A stretch of 13,029 nucleotides of DNA from Candidatus Adiutrix sp. (GTDB taxonomy: Bacteria; Desulfobacterota; Desulfarculia; Adiutricales; Adiutricaceae), in assembly GCA_031273445.1 (NCBI GenBank), contig JAISRV010000251.1:1-13029 (forward strand). The letters run 5' to 3'. Positions 6,971 through 13,029 of the stretch are shown here, piece after piece (position 1 is the stretch's first letter; each line of letters begins with the position of its first letter). A program made the translations under genes and the position numbers. The notes below the pieces were generated by a model. It had not been told where the DNA came from, made no database searches, and saw only the letters and a list, made by a program, of their open reading frames with translations.

Positions 6971-7109
6971 AAGCCCGGTCGCCCCCGGAGAGGGGCGACG
7001 GAGCGAAGCGACTGGCGGAAAGGCCGATAAACTCGCTCGCTGGGCAAAAATCGCATTTTTTGCCCAGCTACGACCCAGCCGGCCCAGCCGGGCAAGTAAT
7101 ATTTTAGAA
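6971..7109 (+). repeat. Two-hairpin intergenic repeat, copy A (tandem with copy B)
   Basis: First copy of a 139-base tandem repeat filling the trxB-grdC gap. Hairpin 1 is GTCGCCCC (6978-6985) with GGGGCGAC (6992-6999). It is followed by the shared core GACGGAGCGAAGCGAC (6997-7012). Hairpin 2 is GCTGGGCAAAAA (7039-7050) with TTTTTGCCCAGC (7057-7068), a perfect 12-base stem. No open reading frame of either strand through it looks real. The structure resembles a REP/BIME-type element or a processing and termination site within the operon. Confidence 0.85.
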
Positions 7110-7235
7110 AAGCCCGGTCGCCCCCGGAGAGGGGCGACGGAGCGAAGCGACTGGTTGAGAGGCCGATTAACTCGCTCGCCAGGCAAAAATCACATTTTTT
7201 GCTTGGCTACGGTCAGCCGGCCAAGCCGATCATTT
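7110..7235 (+). repeat. Two-hairpin intergenic repeat, copy B
   Basis: The second tandem copy begins with the same AAGCCCGGTCGCC run 139 bases after copy A and is almost identical for its first 45 bases. Hairpin 1 is at 7117-7124/7131-7138, the core GACGGAGCGAAGCGAC at 7136-7151, and hairpin 2 at 7178-7189/7196-7207 (GCCAGGCAAAAA with TTTTTGCTTGGC, one G-T wobble). The stem sequence differs from copy A while pairing is kept. It ends close to the grdC ribosome-binding site, so its folding could influence grdC translation or mRNA stability. Confidence 0.8.
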
Positions 7236-7257
7236 ATATTTTTTAGGAGGCTCGTTT

Positions 7258-8796
7258 ATGCCTAACGCGGCCGTAAAGTCCTGCTCATACTGCCTGGCCT
7301 TTACCCCTGAACTGGCTTTTCATTACGGCAATACCCCTTATATGGAACGCCAGGCCAAACCTGATTCGGAATTTCTGGCGGCCCTGCCTCGGGCGGCCCA
7401 GTCTTATGAAGAGGCCTGCCGCTATGCGCCCAACCTGGCCTATATCGGGGCCATCAGCGTCGAGGAGCTGTCGGGCCGGCCCCAGCCCTGGCTGGATAAT
7501 CTTGAACCCGCGCCCGTTCGCGACGGCCGTTTCGGCGAAATCATGCCGGAAGACGAATTTCTGGGCCTGATGGATTTATGCGACGTTTTCGACCTGATCT
7601 GGCTGACGGAAGACTTCGCCGCCCGGGTCAAGGACAGGCTTACGGCCCGCGGCTTCTGGGCCGAGCCGCAGCTGGCCCGCCTGGAAAAAGGCCACGCCCT
7701 GTCTGAAATAGATGAGGAAGTAAAAAACCATAAAGCCCTGCCCCTTTATTACGGCGGAAAAACGGCCGGCTGCTGCCGCCGCGGCCATGAAACCGACGAA
7801 AACCTTTCCGCCCATGTGCTTTTGGAAAACATAGCCTCCAAGGCCACCAGCGTCCTGGCTCTGATGCACCTGTTTAAAAACGCCGGCATGAAACCGGAAG
7901 AGCTGGATTTCGTGGTCGAATGTTCGGAAGAGGCCATCGGCGACATGAACCAGAGAGGCGGCGGCAATCTGGCCAAAGCCATTGCGGAAATAGCCGGCGC
8001 CAACAACGCCAGCGGCTTCGACGTGCGGGCTTTCTGCGCCGGGCCGGCGGCGGCCCTGATCGCCTCGGCCTCCATGGTCGCGGCCGGGGCTAGGGAGAAC
8101 GTGGCGGCCGCCGCCGGCGGGGCCGTGCCCAAGCTTTATATGAACGCCCGCGACCACGTCAAAAAAGGCCTGCCCGCCTTGGAGAACTGTCTGGGCTCCA
8201 TGGCCGTTCTGCTGACTCCCGAAGACGGCGAAAGCCCGGTTATCCGTCTGGATTCGCTGGGCAAGCACACCGTCGGCGCCGGGGCCTCGCCGCAGGCCGT
8301 GACCACGGCCCTGGCCTGGGAGCCGCTGGAGAAGCTGGGCCTTAAACTGACCGACGTGGACAAATACGCCCCCGAACTTCACAACCCTGAAATAACCCTG
8401 CCGGCCGGGGCCGGGAACGTGCCCGAGGCCAATTATAAGATGATCGCCGCCCTGGGGGTCATGAAAAAACAGCTGGAGCGGGCCGACATTGAAAATTTCG
8501 TCAAAGAACGCGGTCTGCCCGGTTTCGCCCCCACCCAAGGGCACATCCCCTCAGGCGTCCCCTACATGGGCCATGCCCTGGAAGCCATGAAGAAGGGCGA
8601 CCTGAAACGGGTCATGATAATCGGCAAGGGCAGCCTGTTCCTGGGCCGCTTGACCAACCTGGCCGACGGCGCTTCTTTCCTGATGGAAAAAATGCCGGCC
8701 GGTCAAGGCGAAGCGGCCGGCGCCGTCACCGCCCGGGATGTGGAAGAAGCGGTTCTGGAAGCCCTGGGGAACCTGGCCGCCGCCCTGTCCGAATAG
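7258..8796 (+). CDS. grdC: Glycine/sarcosine/betaine reductase component C, beta subunit (GrdC)
   Basis: A 512-residue protein of the length expected for the larger component-C subunit. Recognisable family segments are SCSYCLAFTPELAFHYGNTP (8-27), YIGAISVEEL (62-71), GCCRRGHETDENLSAHVLLENIASKATSVLAL split across 171-202, the central DVVECSEEAIGD-like stretch (CSEEAIGDMNQRGGGN, 222-237), VRAFCAGPAAAL (256-267) and QGHIPSGVPYMGHA (427-440). The C260 surroundings and overall pattern recall thiolase/ketoacyl-synthase-fold proteins. Known role: with GrdD it receives the acetyl group from the carboxymethylated selenoprotein GrdA and releases acetyl phosphate, which yields ATP through acetate kinase. 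The start has an excellent AGGAGG (7245-7250) 7 bases before ATG. It sits between two repeat-filled gaps, upstream of its partner grdD. Component C is shared by all substrate-specific B components, so it does not reveal the substrate. Confidence 0.97.
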   Translation: MPNAAVKSCSYCLAFTPELAFHYGNTPYMERQAKPDSEFLAALPRAAQSYEEACRYAPNLAYIGAISVEELSGRPQPWLDNLEPAPVRDGRFGEIMPEDEFLGLMDLCDVFDLIWLTEDFAARVKDRLTARGFWAEPQLARLEKGHALSEIDEEVKNHKALPLYYGGKTAGCCRRGHETDENLSAHVLLENIASKATSVLALMHLFKNAGMKPEELDFVVECSEEAIGDMNQRGGGNLAKAIAEIAGANNASGFDVRAFCAGPAAALIASASMVAAGARENVAAAAGGAVPKLYMNARDHVKKGLPALENCLGSMAVLLTPEDGESPVIRLDSLGKHTVGAGASPQAVTTALAWEPLEKLGLKLTDVDKYAPELHNPEITLPAGAGNVPEANYKMIAALGVMKKQLERADIENFVKERGLPGFAPTQGHIPSGVPYMGHALEAMKKGDLKRVMIIGKGSLFLGRLTNLADGASFLMEKMPAGQGEAAGAVTARDVEEAVLEALGNLAAALSE

Positions 8797-8811
8797 GGGA
8801 GGGGGTAGGCA

Positions 8812-8970
8812 AAGGCCGGCCCGACAAGGCGCCAGGCCTTTATGCGAAGGCAGGTCGGCCCGATAGGGCCGACGGAGCGAAGCGACCGTATCCAGACGCC
8901 GACAAGCTCGCGCGCCAGGCAAAAATCGCATTTTTGCCTGGCCAAGGCCGGCCCGACAAGGCTCCAGGCC
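8812..8970 (+). repeat. Two-hairpin intergenic repeat, copy C, flanked by 27-base direct repeats
   Basis: Third copy of the element, filling the grdC-grdD gap. Hairpin 1 is GTCGGCCC (8854-8861) with GGGCCGAC (8866-8873), then the core GACGGAGCGAAGCGAC (8871-8886), then hairpin 2 GCCAGGCAAAAA (8914-8925) with TTTTTGCCTGGC (8931-8942), a perfect 12-base stem. Both stems differ in sequence from copy A but still pair perfectly. The unit is bracketed by direct repeats at 8812-8838 and 8944-8970 that differ at one base, 132 bases apart. This suggests the remains of a tandem array. The grdD ribosome-binding site follows within 15 bases. Confidence 0.8.
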
Positions 8971-8990
8971 AAGATTAGCAAGGACAAAAT

Positions 8991-10145
8991 ATGACGGATG
9001 ATAAGAGAAAAATCATCGGGCAGGCGCTGGCCAGGGTCGTGGAAAGGGCCCGCGGCGGAATAGGCCGCACGGCGATCGGCCTGATGGCCGCCGGCAGCGA
9101 ATTGGGGAGCAAAGAGCTTCTCGACGGCGCGGTTCTGGCCCAGGCCGAGGACCCCCGCTTGAAGGTAACGGCCATCGGCCCGAGAACCGAAGGCTATGAT
9201 CAACTGGAATGGATTGAGACCGGCGACGCCGAGGCCGACATCGCCGCGGCCATGGAAAAGGCCTTGAGCGAAGGGCTCATCGCGGGCGCGGCGGCTCTGC
9301 ACTACCCCTTCCCGGTGGGCGTCGCCACCGTCGGCCGGGTTCTGACCCCGGCCCGGGGGCGCTTCATGCTGATCTCATCCACCACCGGCGCTTCAGCCGC
9401 CCAACCGCTTCAGGCCCTGGCCCTCAATGCCGTTTACGGCCGGGCCGTAGCAAAAAGCCTCGGCGCGGCCGAGCCGACCCTGGGCCTTTTGAACGTGGCC
9501 GGCGCCAGTCAGACTCTGCGGGTTTTGAACCTCCTAAAAGAGGGCGGCTATGATCTCCGCTTCGGCCTCAGCCGGCGGGCCGACGGCGGGGCCATTCTGC
9601 GCGGCAACGACCTGCTGAACCCGGGCGCGGATATCTGCCTGTGCGACAGCCTCACCGGCAACGTGTTGATGAAGCTTTTTTCGGCCTGGAACACCGGCGG
9701 CGCCTATGAGGCCTCCGGCTGGGGCTATGGCCCCTCGGTGGGCCAAGGCTGGAACCGGGTCGTCTCCATCATCTCCAGGGCCTCCGGGGCGCCGGTGGTG
9801 GCCGGGGCTTTGAAATTCACGGCCGCCGCCGTTCGCGGCGGGCTGCCGGAAAAGGCGGCCCTGGAACTGGCGGCCGCGGAAAAGGCCGGCCTGAATGATA
9901 TCCTGGCCAGCCTGGCGCCGACCGAGGCGCCGGCCCAGGCGGAGATAAAAGCCCCGCCCGCCCGCCCCGCCGGGGCCGAAATACCGGGCGTGGACGTGCT
10001 GGATATGGACGCGGCCGTCAAAAGCCTTTGGAAAGAAGGCTTGTACGCGGAATCGGCCATGGGCTGCACCGGGCCGGTCATCAAAGTGCCCGGCGATATT
10101 CTTGAAGCGGCCCGCGACTGCCTCAAGCGCGGCCGTTACCTTTAA
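8991..10145 (+). CDS. grdD: Glycine/sarcosine/betaine reductase component C, alpha subunit (GrdD)
   Basis: A 384-residue protein of the length known for GrdD. It carries PlsX/phosphate-acyltransferase-like segments such as HYPFPVGVATVGRVLTP (104-120), LGLLNVAGASQTLRVLNLL (164-182), DICLCDSLTGNVLMKLF (214-230) and the C-terminal YAESAMGCTGPVIKVP (352-367). The cysteine of that last motif is residue 359, the number and context reported for the acetyl-thioester cysteine of Eubacterium acidaminophilum GrdD, so the catalytic residue is present. It takes the acetyl group and transfers it to phosphate, giving acetyl phosphate. No cysteine occurs before residue 216. An alanine-, proline- and charge-rich linker (about 310-332) separates the main domain from the catalytic tail. 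The start ATG has AAGGA 6 bases upstream (8980-8984). It is followed 47 bases later by trxA. Confidence 0.97.
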   Translation: MTDDKRKIIGQALARVVERARGGIGRTAIGLMAAGSELGSKELLDGAVLAQAEDPRLKVTAIGPRTEGYDQLEWIETGDAEADIAAAMEKALSEGLIAGAAALHYPFPVGVATVGRVLTPARGRFMLISSTTGASAAQPLQALALNAVYGRAVAKSLGAAEPTLGLLNVAGASQTLRVLNLLKEGGYDLRFGLSRRADGGAILRGNDLLNPGADICLCDSLTGNVLMKLFSAWNTGGAYEASGWGYGPSVGQGWNRVVSIISRASGAPVVAGALKFTAAAVRGGLPEKAALELAAAEKAGLNDILASLAPTEAPAQAEIKAPPARPAGAEIPGVDVLDMDAAVKSLWKEGLYAESAMGCTGPVIKVPGDILEAARDCLKRGRYL

Positions 10146-10192
10146 GGCGCCGCCGGGAAACGCGCGGCTCCAACACCTCAGGAGAAATACTT

Positions 10193-10513
10193 ATGCTCGT
10201 CTTCGACAAAGACAATTTTGAAGCGGAAGCGGTAAAAAGCGATATCCCGGTCATCGTTGATTTCTGGGGTCCTCAGTGCGCTCCCTGTCTGGCCCTCATG
10301 CCGGAAGTCGAAAAACTGGCCGAAGAATATGACGGCAAAATCAAGATCGGCAAACTCAATTCGGCCGAAAACCGCCGTTTCTGCATGTCCATGAAAGTCA
10401 TGGGCCTGCCGACTTTTCTGTTCTATAAAAACGGCGAGTGCCGCCAGCGCCTCTCCGGCGACGAAGTCACTATCGACTCGATCAGGGCCGCCGCTGAAAA
10501 ACTTCTGGCCTGA
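10193..10513 (+). CDS. trxA: Thioredoxin with atypical active site (grd-associated)
   Basis: A 106-residue cytosolic thioredoxin. The fold markers are the buried aspartate in VDFW (D23), the active-site cysteines C29 and C32 in WGPQCAPC (25-32), and the cis-proline in GLPTF (P73). The canonical WCGPC is changed: glutamine replaces the tryptophan just before the first cysteine, and alanine replaces the glycine between the cysteines. A third cysteine (C64) is present. It is expected to be reduced by the TrxB of this operon and to reduce the Cys41/Sec44 selenenylsulfide of GrdA, encoded 36 bases downstream. Thioredoxins linked to glycine reductase in other anaerobes also depart from the standard motif, as I recall, so the change may reflect adaptation to the selenoprotein. 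The start has AGGAG (10180-10184) 8 bases before ATG. Confidence 0.94.
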   Translation: MLVFDKDNFEAEAVKSDIPVIVDFWGPQCAPCLALMPEVEKLAEEYDGKIKIGKLNSAENRRFCMSMKVMGLPTFLFYKNGECRQRLSGDEVTIDSIRAAAEKLLA

Positions 10514-10549
10514 GAACTTTTGGGCCGTAAAAACGAAAGGAGATTAGGC

Positions 10550-11026
10550 ATGGGCAAATTGGAAGGCAAAAAGCTTCTCCTCTTAGGCGAAAGGGACGGA
10601 GTTCCCAGCCCCGCCATGGAGAGCGTTTTCAAAAACAGCGGGGCCGAAATGGTTTTTTCGGCCACGGAGTGTTTTGTTTGAACTGCTGCGGGCGCCATGG
10701 ATCTGGCGAACCAACAGAGAGTAAAAGACGCGGCTGAAAAATTCGGCGCCGACAACGTCATCGTGGTCTTAGGTTCTTCCGATGCGGAAGGGGCCGGCAT
10801 TTACGCCGAAACCGTGACCGCCGGCGATCCCACCTTTGCGGGGCCCCTCTCGGGCGTGGCCCTGGGCCTTCCGGTCTATCACATCTTCGAAGATGCGATC
10901 CGCGCGGAAGCCGACCCCGCCGAGTGGGAAAACCAGATCAGCATGATGGAAATGGTTCTCAACACCGAGGCTCTGGCCCAAGCTGTGGCCGAAATGAGAA
11001 ACGAGCATGGGAAATCCGTCTTGTAA
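10550..11026 (+). CDS. grdA: Glycine/sarcosine/betaine reductase selenoprotein A (GrdA), Sec encoded by in-frame TGA
   Basis: The full gene encodes 158 residues if TGA at 10679-10681 is read as selenocysteine. The protein opens MGKLEGKKLLLLGERDG. The active site is TECFVUTAAGAMD, with Cys41 and Sec44 at exactly the classical GrdA positions. The segments GDPTFAGPLSGVALGLPVYH and EWENQISMMEMVL are strongly family-typical. GrdA accepts the carboxymethyl group from component B as a Se-carboxymethyl selenoether and delivers acetyl to component C. The resulting selenenylsulfide is then reduced by thioredoxin. The start at 10550 has AGGAG (10538-10542) 7 bases upstream. Read conventionally, the gene would be broken into a 43-residue peptide and a spurious 109-residue frame starting at 10697. 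The frame is continuous across the TGA with the correct family sequence on both sides, so this is recoding and not a nonsense mutation. A hairpin suited to a bacterial SECIS follows the TGA. Confidence 0.97.
10683..10717 (+). promoter_or_regulatory. Bacterial SECIS hairpin of grdA
   Basis: Directly downstream of the Sec TGA, CGCCA (10693-10697) pairs with TGGCG (10704-10708) around the loop TGGATC (10698-10703). The stem can be extended by GG/CC (10691-10692 with 10711-10712, past a two-A bulge) and CTG/CAG (10686-10688 with 10715-10717). The apical loop with its G residues begins 17 bases after the TGA, as in bacterial SECIS elements that bind SelB. It lies within the coding sequence, as is normal in bacteria. 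Confidence 0.7.
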
Positions 11027-11052
11027 AAATTATTCCGGTCAGGCGTAGCATA

Positions 11053-11084
11053 AAAGCCCCGCATTCCAATGAATGCGGGGCTTT
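11053..11084 (+). terminator. Intrinsic terminator after grdA
   Basis: AAAGCCCCGCATTC (11053-11066) pairs perfectly with GAATGCGGGGCTTT (11071-11084), a 14-base stem with a CAAT loop, 27 bases after the grdA stop. The A and T ends lie within the stem, and the T run is short (three), so termination may be partial. It likely marks the end of the trxB-grdA transcript, with proX-selA read through or started separately. Confidence 0.7.
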
Positions 11085-11203
11085 GCCGATTCGGCGCGCC
11101 GGCGATGCTTTCGGAGGCCTCGGGAGAATCAACGTAACCCTCTGTCGGCCCTGACGGTTTGAACATCGGGCGCGGAACATCCGCTTCAAAAGGAGAATAA
11201 TAA

Positions 11204-11695
11204 ATGCAGGCCAGACGGAAGGTGCTTGACTATTTGGATCAGATGGGCCTCGCCTGCCGGATCAGCGAACATCCGGCCGTTTACACTATTGAGGAAATGG
11301 AAAAACTGGGCCTGGACAAAATCGGCGCCATAGTCAAAAACCTTTTTTTGAGAGACGCCAAAGGCAAGCGCCATTTTCTGGTCATGATGCGCCAGGATAA
11401 AAAAGTGGACCTGAAAGGCCTTCAGGCCAAAATCGGCTCCACGCCCCTGCGTTTCGCTTCGGAAGAGCGGCTGGAAAAATGCCTGGGCCTGACCAAGGGC
11501 GCGGTCAGCCCCTTCGGCATCCTCAATGACGAAAACAAGGCCGTGGAAATCATCATTGATCGGGAGTTGCGGTCGGCCACGGAATTGCTGGGCGTTCACC
11601 CCAACGACAATACCGCCACGGTTTGGATGTCAATGGCCGACCTGGAGCGGGTGATGACCGAGCGCGGCAACGCCTTCGCCTATCTGGATATCTGA
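11204..11695 (+). CDS. YbaK/ProXp-ala-type aminoacyl-tRNA deacylase (prolyl-tRNA editing, PrdX-like)
   Basis: A 163-residue single-domain protein of the YbaK/EbsC fold. Diagnostic features are the conserved lysine-asparagine in IVKNLFLRD (K45, N46; lysine 45 is the catalytic residue in characterised ProXp-ala), the KGKRHFLVMM strand (53-62) and the GAVSPFGILND segment (about 98-108) that shapes the substrate pocket. Known members hydrolyse mischarged tRNA, most often Ala-tRNA(Pro). Related PrdX proteins are encoded next to D-proline reductase genes in Clostridia. The ribosome-binding site AGGAG (11191-11195) lies 8 bases before ATG. It sits alone between grdA (with a terminator) and selA, and the 60-base gap to selA suggests co-transcription with it. 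Why an editing enzyme is kept with a selenocysteine and reductase locus is not known. Exact tRNA specificity cannot be read from the sequence. Confidence 0.88.
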   Translation: MQARRKVLDYLDQMGLACRISEHPAVYTIEEMEKLGLDKIGAIVKNLFLRDAKGKRHFLVMMRQDKKVDLKGLQAKIGSTPLRFASEERLEKCLGLTKGAVSPFGILNDENKAVEIIIDRELRSATELLGVHPNDNTATVWMSMADLERVMTERGNAFAYLDI

Positions 11696-11755
11696 ATTAA
11701 AGCCCAGCCGGGGCGGCTTCGCGCCTGTCGGCGGCGGCCCTTTTGGAAAAATCTT

Positions 11756-13029
11756 ATGGAGCCGAATCGAAATATTTTACGCGCCCTGCCCAAGGTCGAC
11801 GTCGTCCTGGAAGAGGCCGCCGCAATCGCGGGCCTGAAAAGCCTGTCCCGCTTTCAACTGACGGAAGCCGTTCGGCGGACGCTGGCTGAATTGCGCGCGG
11901 AGATGCTGGCCGGCCGCATAAGCGCCCCGCCGGAGAGAGAAGAATTATGGGCAAAAATCGCCGCCGCCGCCGAAGCCGACCTGGCCTTCAGCCTGCGGCC
12001 GGTGATCAACGCCACCGGCGTAGTGCTTCACACCAATTTAGGGCGCGCGGTCATGAGCGCGGAAATGGCGGAACGGACGGCGGCCATAGCCTCATCCTAT
12101 TCCACCCTGGAGTATGACCCGGCCGCAGGCAAACGCGGCGACCGCCACAGCCATATCGAAAAATATCTGACCCGCCTGACCGGCGGCGAGGCGGCCATGG
12201 CGGTCAACAACAACGCCGCCGCGCTGCTGCTGATCATGTCGGCTCTTTTCCGCGGCCAAGAGCTTATCGTCTCACGGGGCGAATTGGTGGAAATCGGCGG
12301 CTCTTTCCGCATCCCCGACATAATGCGCCAGGGCGGGGTCAAGCTGAAGGCGGTGGGCGCCACCAACAGAACCCGCCTGGACGATTACGCCCGGGCCATA
12401 ATCCCAGACCGCACCGGCGGCCTTCTGAAAGTTCATTCCAGCAACTTCAGAATCATCGGCTATGCCGGGCAGACGCCCGCGGCCGAACTGGCCGGCCTGG
12501 CCCGCGAAAATAATCTGCCTTTGGTCTATGACCTGGGCAGCGGCGCCCTGATCGACCTTCAGCCTCTGGGCTTTCATGACGAGCCCAGCGTGCCCCGGGC
12601 CCTGAAAGAGGGGGCGGACCTGGTCTGCTTCAGCGGCGACAAGTTGCTGGGCGGCCCCCAGGCCGGTCTGATCGTGGGCCGGAAAAATCATATCGACAAA
12701 CTTAAATCACACCCGCTGGCCCGGGCGCTGCGGGTGGACAAGATGACCCTGGCCGCCCTGGAGACGGTCTTGCGTCTTTATCTGGATCCGGAAGAGGCGA
12801 AACGAAATATTCCCGTTCTGGCCATGCTCTTTGCGACAGATGAAGATTTGCGCGGCCGGGCCGAACAGCTGCGCCTGATTCTGGCCGAAGCCGCGCCGCA
12901 TCTGACTTTTTCGGCCGTGCCCGCCGAAAGCCAGACGGGCGGAGGCGCCGCGCCGGAAAAGCCGCTGCCTTCCTGGGCGGTGGCCGTGGAAAGCCCGAAC
13001 GGTTCGGAAGTTCGGCTGGAGGAATATTT
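11756..13029 (+). CDS. selA: L-seryl-tRNA(Sec) selenium transferase (SelA), 3' end missing
   Basis: 424 codons are present and the frame is open at the right edge; the family is about 460-470 residues, so only the last few dozen are lost. The start MEPNRNILRALPKVDVVL is typical of SelA. Family marks include RPVINATGVVLHTNLGRA (81-98), GDRHSHIEKYL (128-138), AVNNNAAALLL (149-159), VHSSNFRIIGYAGQ (226-239), YDLGSGAL (258-265) and SGDKLLGGPQAG (293-304), where K296 is the lysine expected to carry pyridoxal phosphate. It converts Ser-tRNA(Sec) to selenocysteinyl-tRNA(Sec) using selenophosphate, supplying Sec for GrdA here and for the expected GrdH-type partner. The ribosome-binding site is weak (TTGGA about 10 bases before ATG). 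Often selB follows selA; it would be beyond the edge. Confidence 0.97.
   Translation, partial: MEPNRNILRALPKVDVVLEEAAAIAGLKSLSRFQLTEAVRRTLAELRAEMLAGRISAPPEREELWAKIAAAAEADLAFSLRPVINATGVVLHTNLGRAVMSAEMAERTAAIASSYSTLEYDPAAGKRGDRHSHIEKYLTRLTGGEAAMAVNNNAAALLLIMSALFRGQELIVSRGELVEIGGSFRIPDIMRQGGVKLKAVGATNRTRLDDYARAIIPDRTGGLLKVHSSNFRIIGYAGQTPAAELAGLARENNLPLVYDLGSGALIDLQPLGFHDEPSVPRALKEGADLVCFSGDKLLGGPQAGLIVGRKNHIDKLKSHPLARALRVDKMTLAALETVLRLYLDPEEAKRNIPVLAMLFATDEDLRGRAEQLRLILAEAAPHLTFSAVPAESQTGGGAAPEKPLPSWAVAVESPNGSEVRLEEY

Noticed and set aside
5948..7186. A 412-codon open frame on the minus strand opposite trxB and the repeats
   Set aside because: Antisense of trxB, extended through repeat copies A and B. 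The repeated peptide in it merely reflects the DNA repeat.
6971..7235. CRISPR array
   Set aside because: There are only two long units of about 139 bases with internal hairpins, no short regular repeats with unique spacers, and no cas genes.
7576..8544. A 322-codon minus-strand frame opposite grdC
   Set aside because: Compositional shadow of grdC with no recognisable motif.
10679..10681. TGA as a nonsense mutation making grdA a pseudogene
   Set aside because: The codon is at the exact known Sec position, the frame continues intact, a SECIS-like hairpin follows and selA is nearby.
10697..11026. A stand-alone 109-residue protein
   Set aside because: It is the C-terminal part of GrdA after the Sec codon; the true start is at 10550.

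Overview
The window is a selenium-dependent amino-acid/betaine reductase locus from an anaerobic bacterium. It encodes a selenocysteine protein (GrdA, Sec44 at an in-frame TGA), both subunits of the acetyl-phosphate-forming component C (GrdC, GrdD), a dedicated thioredoxin/thioredoxin reductase pair, and the start of selenocysteine synthase (SelA). Coding DNA is GC-rich by eye, and the locus uses a sigma-54 activator and has a good -24/-12 promoter. This is unlike the low-GC Clostridia in which the pathway was first described. A Desulfobacterota (deltaproteobacterial) or Synergistota-type anaerobe would fit, but the sequence alone does not settle the taxon.

Left half (1-5646, all minus strand): in transcription order there is a PAS/sigma-54 activator, an AT-rich spacer with a sigma-54 promoter, an MttB-superfamily methyltransferase without pyrrolysine, a BCCT-family betaine/carnitine/choline transporter, and the N-terminus of a component-B proprotein (GrdE/GrdG/GrdI type, most likely GrdI of betaine reductase). 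This half looks like the substrate module: uptake, demethylation and substrate-specific reductive activation of a quaternary amine, probably glycine betaine.

Right half (6014-13029, all plus strand): trxB, grdC, grdD, trxA, grdA (Sec), a YbaK/ProXp-ala-type tRNA-editing protein, and selA, which runs off the right edge. This is the shared energy module. NADPH electrons pass through TrxB and TrxA to GrdA. GrdA accepts the carboxymethyl group from component B and hands an acetyl group to GrdC/GrdD, which release acetyl phosphate. SelA supplies the selenocysteine. The two halves diverge from a control region at about 5647-6013 that holds a perfect 7-4-7 inverted repeat.

Features that deserve attention are: (i) a methyltransferase and a betaine-reductase component beside one transporter and one regulator, suggesting a Stickland-like disproportionation of betaine; (ii) a family of two-hairpin intergenic repeats inside the grd operon (two tandem copies before grdC, one before grdD) whose stems differ by compensatory changes; (iii) an atypical thioredoxin active site (Q-C-A-P-C); and (iv) the Sec-encoding TGA with a well-placed hairpin, which ordinary gene callers would truncate.
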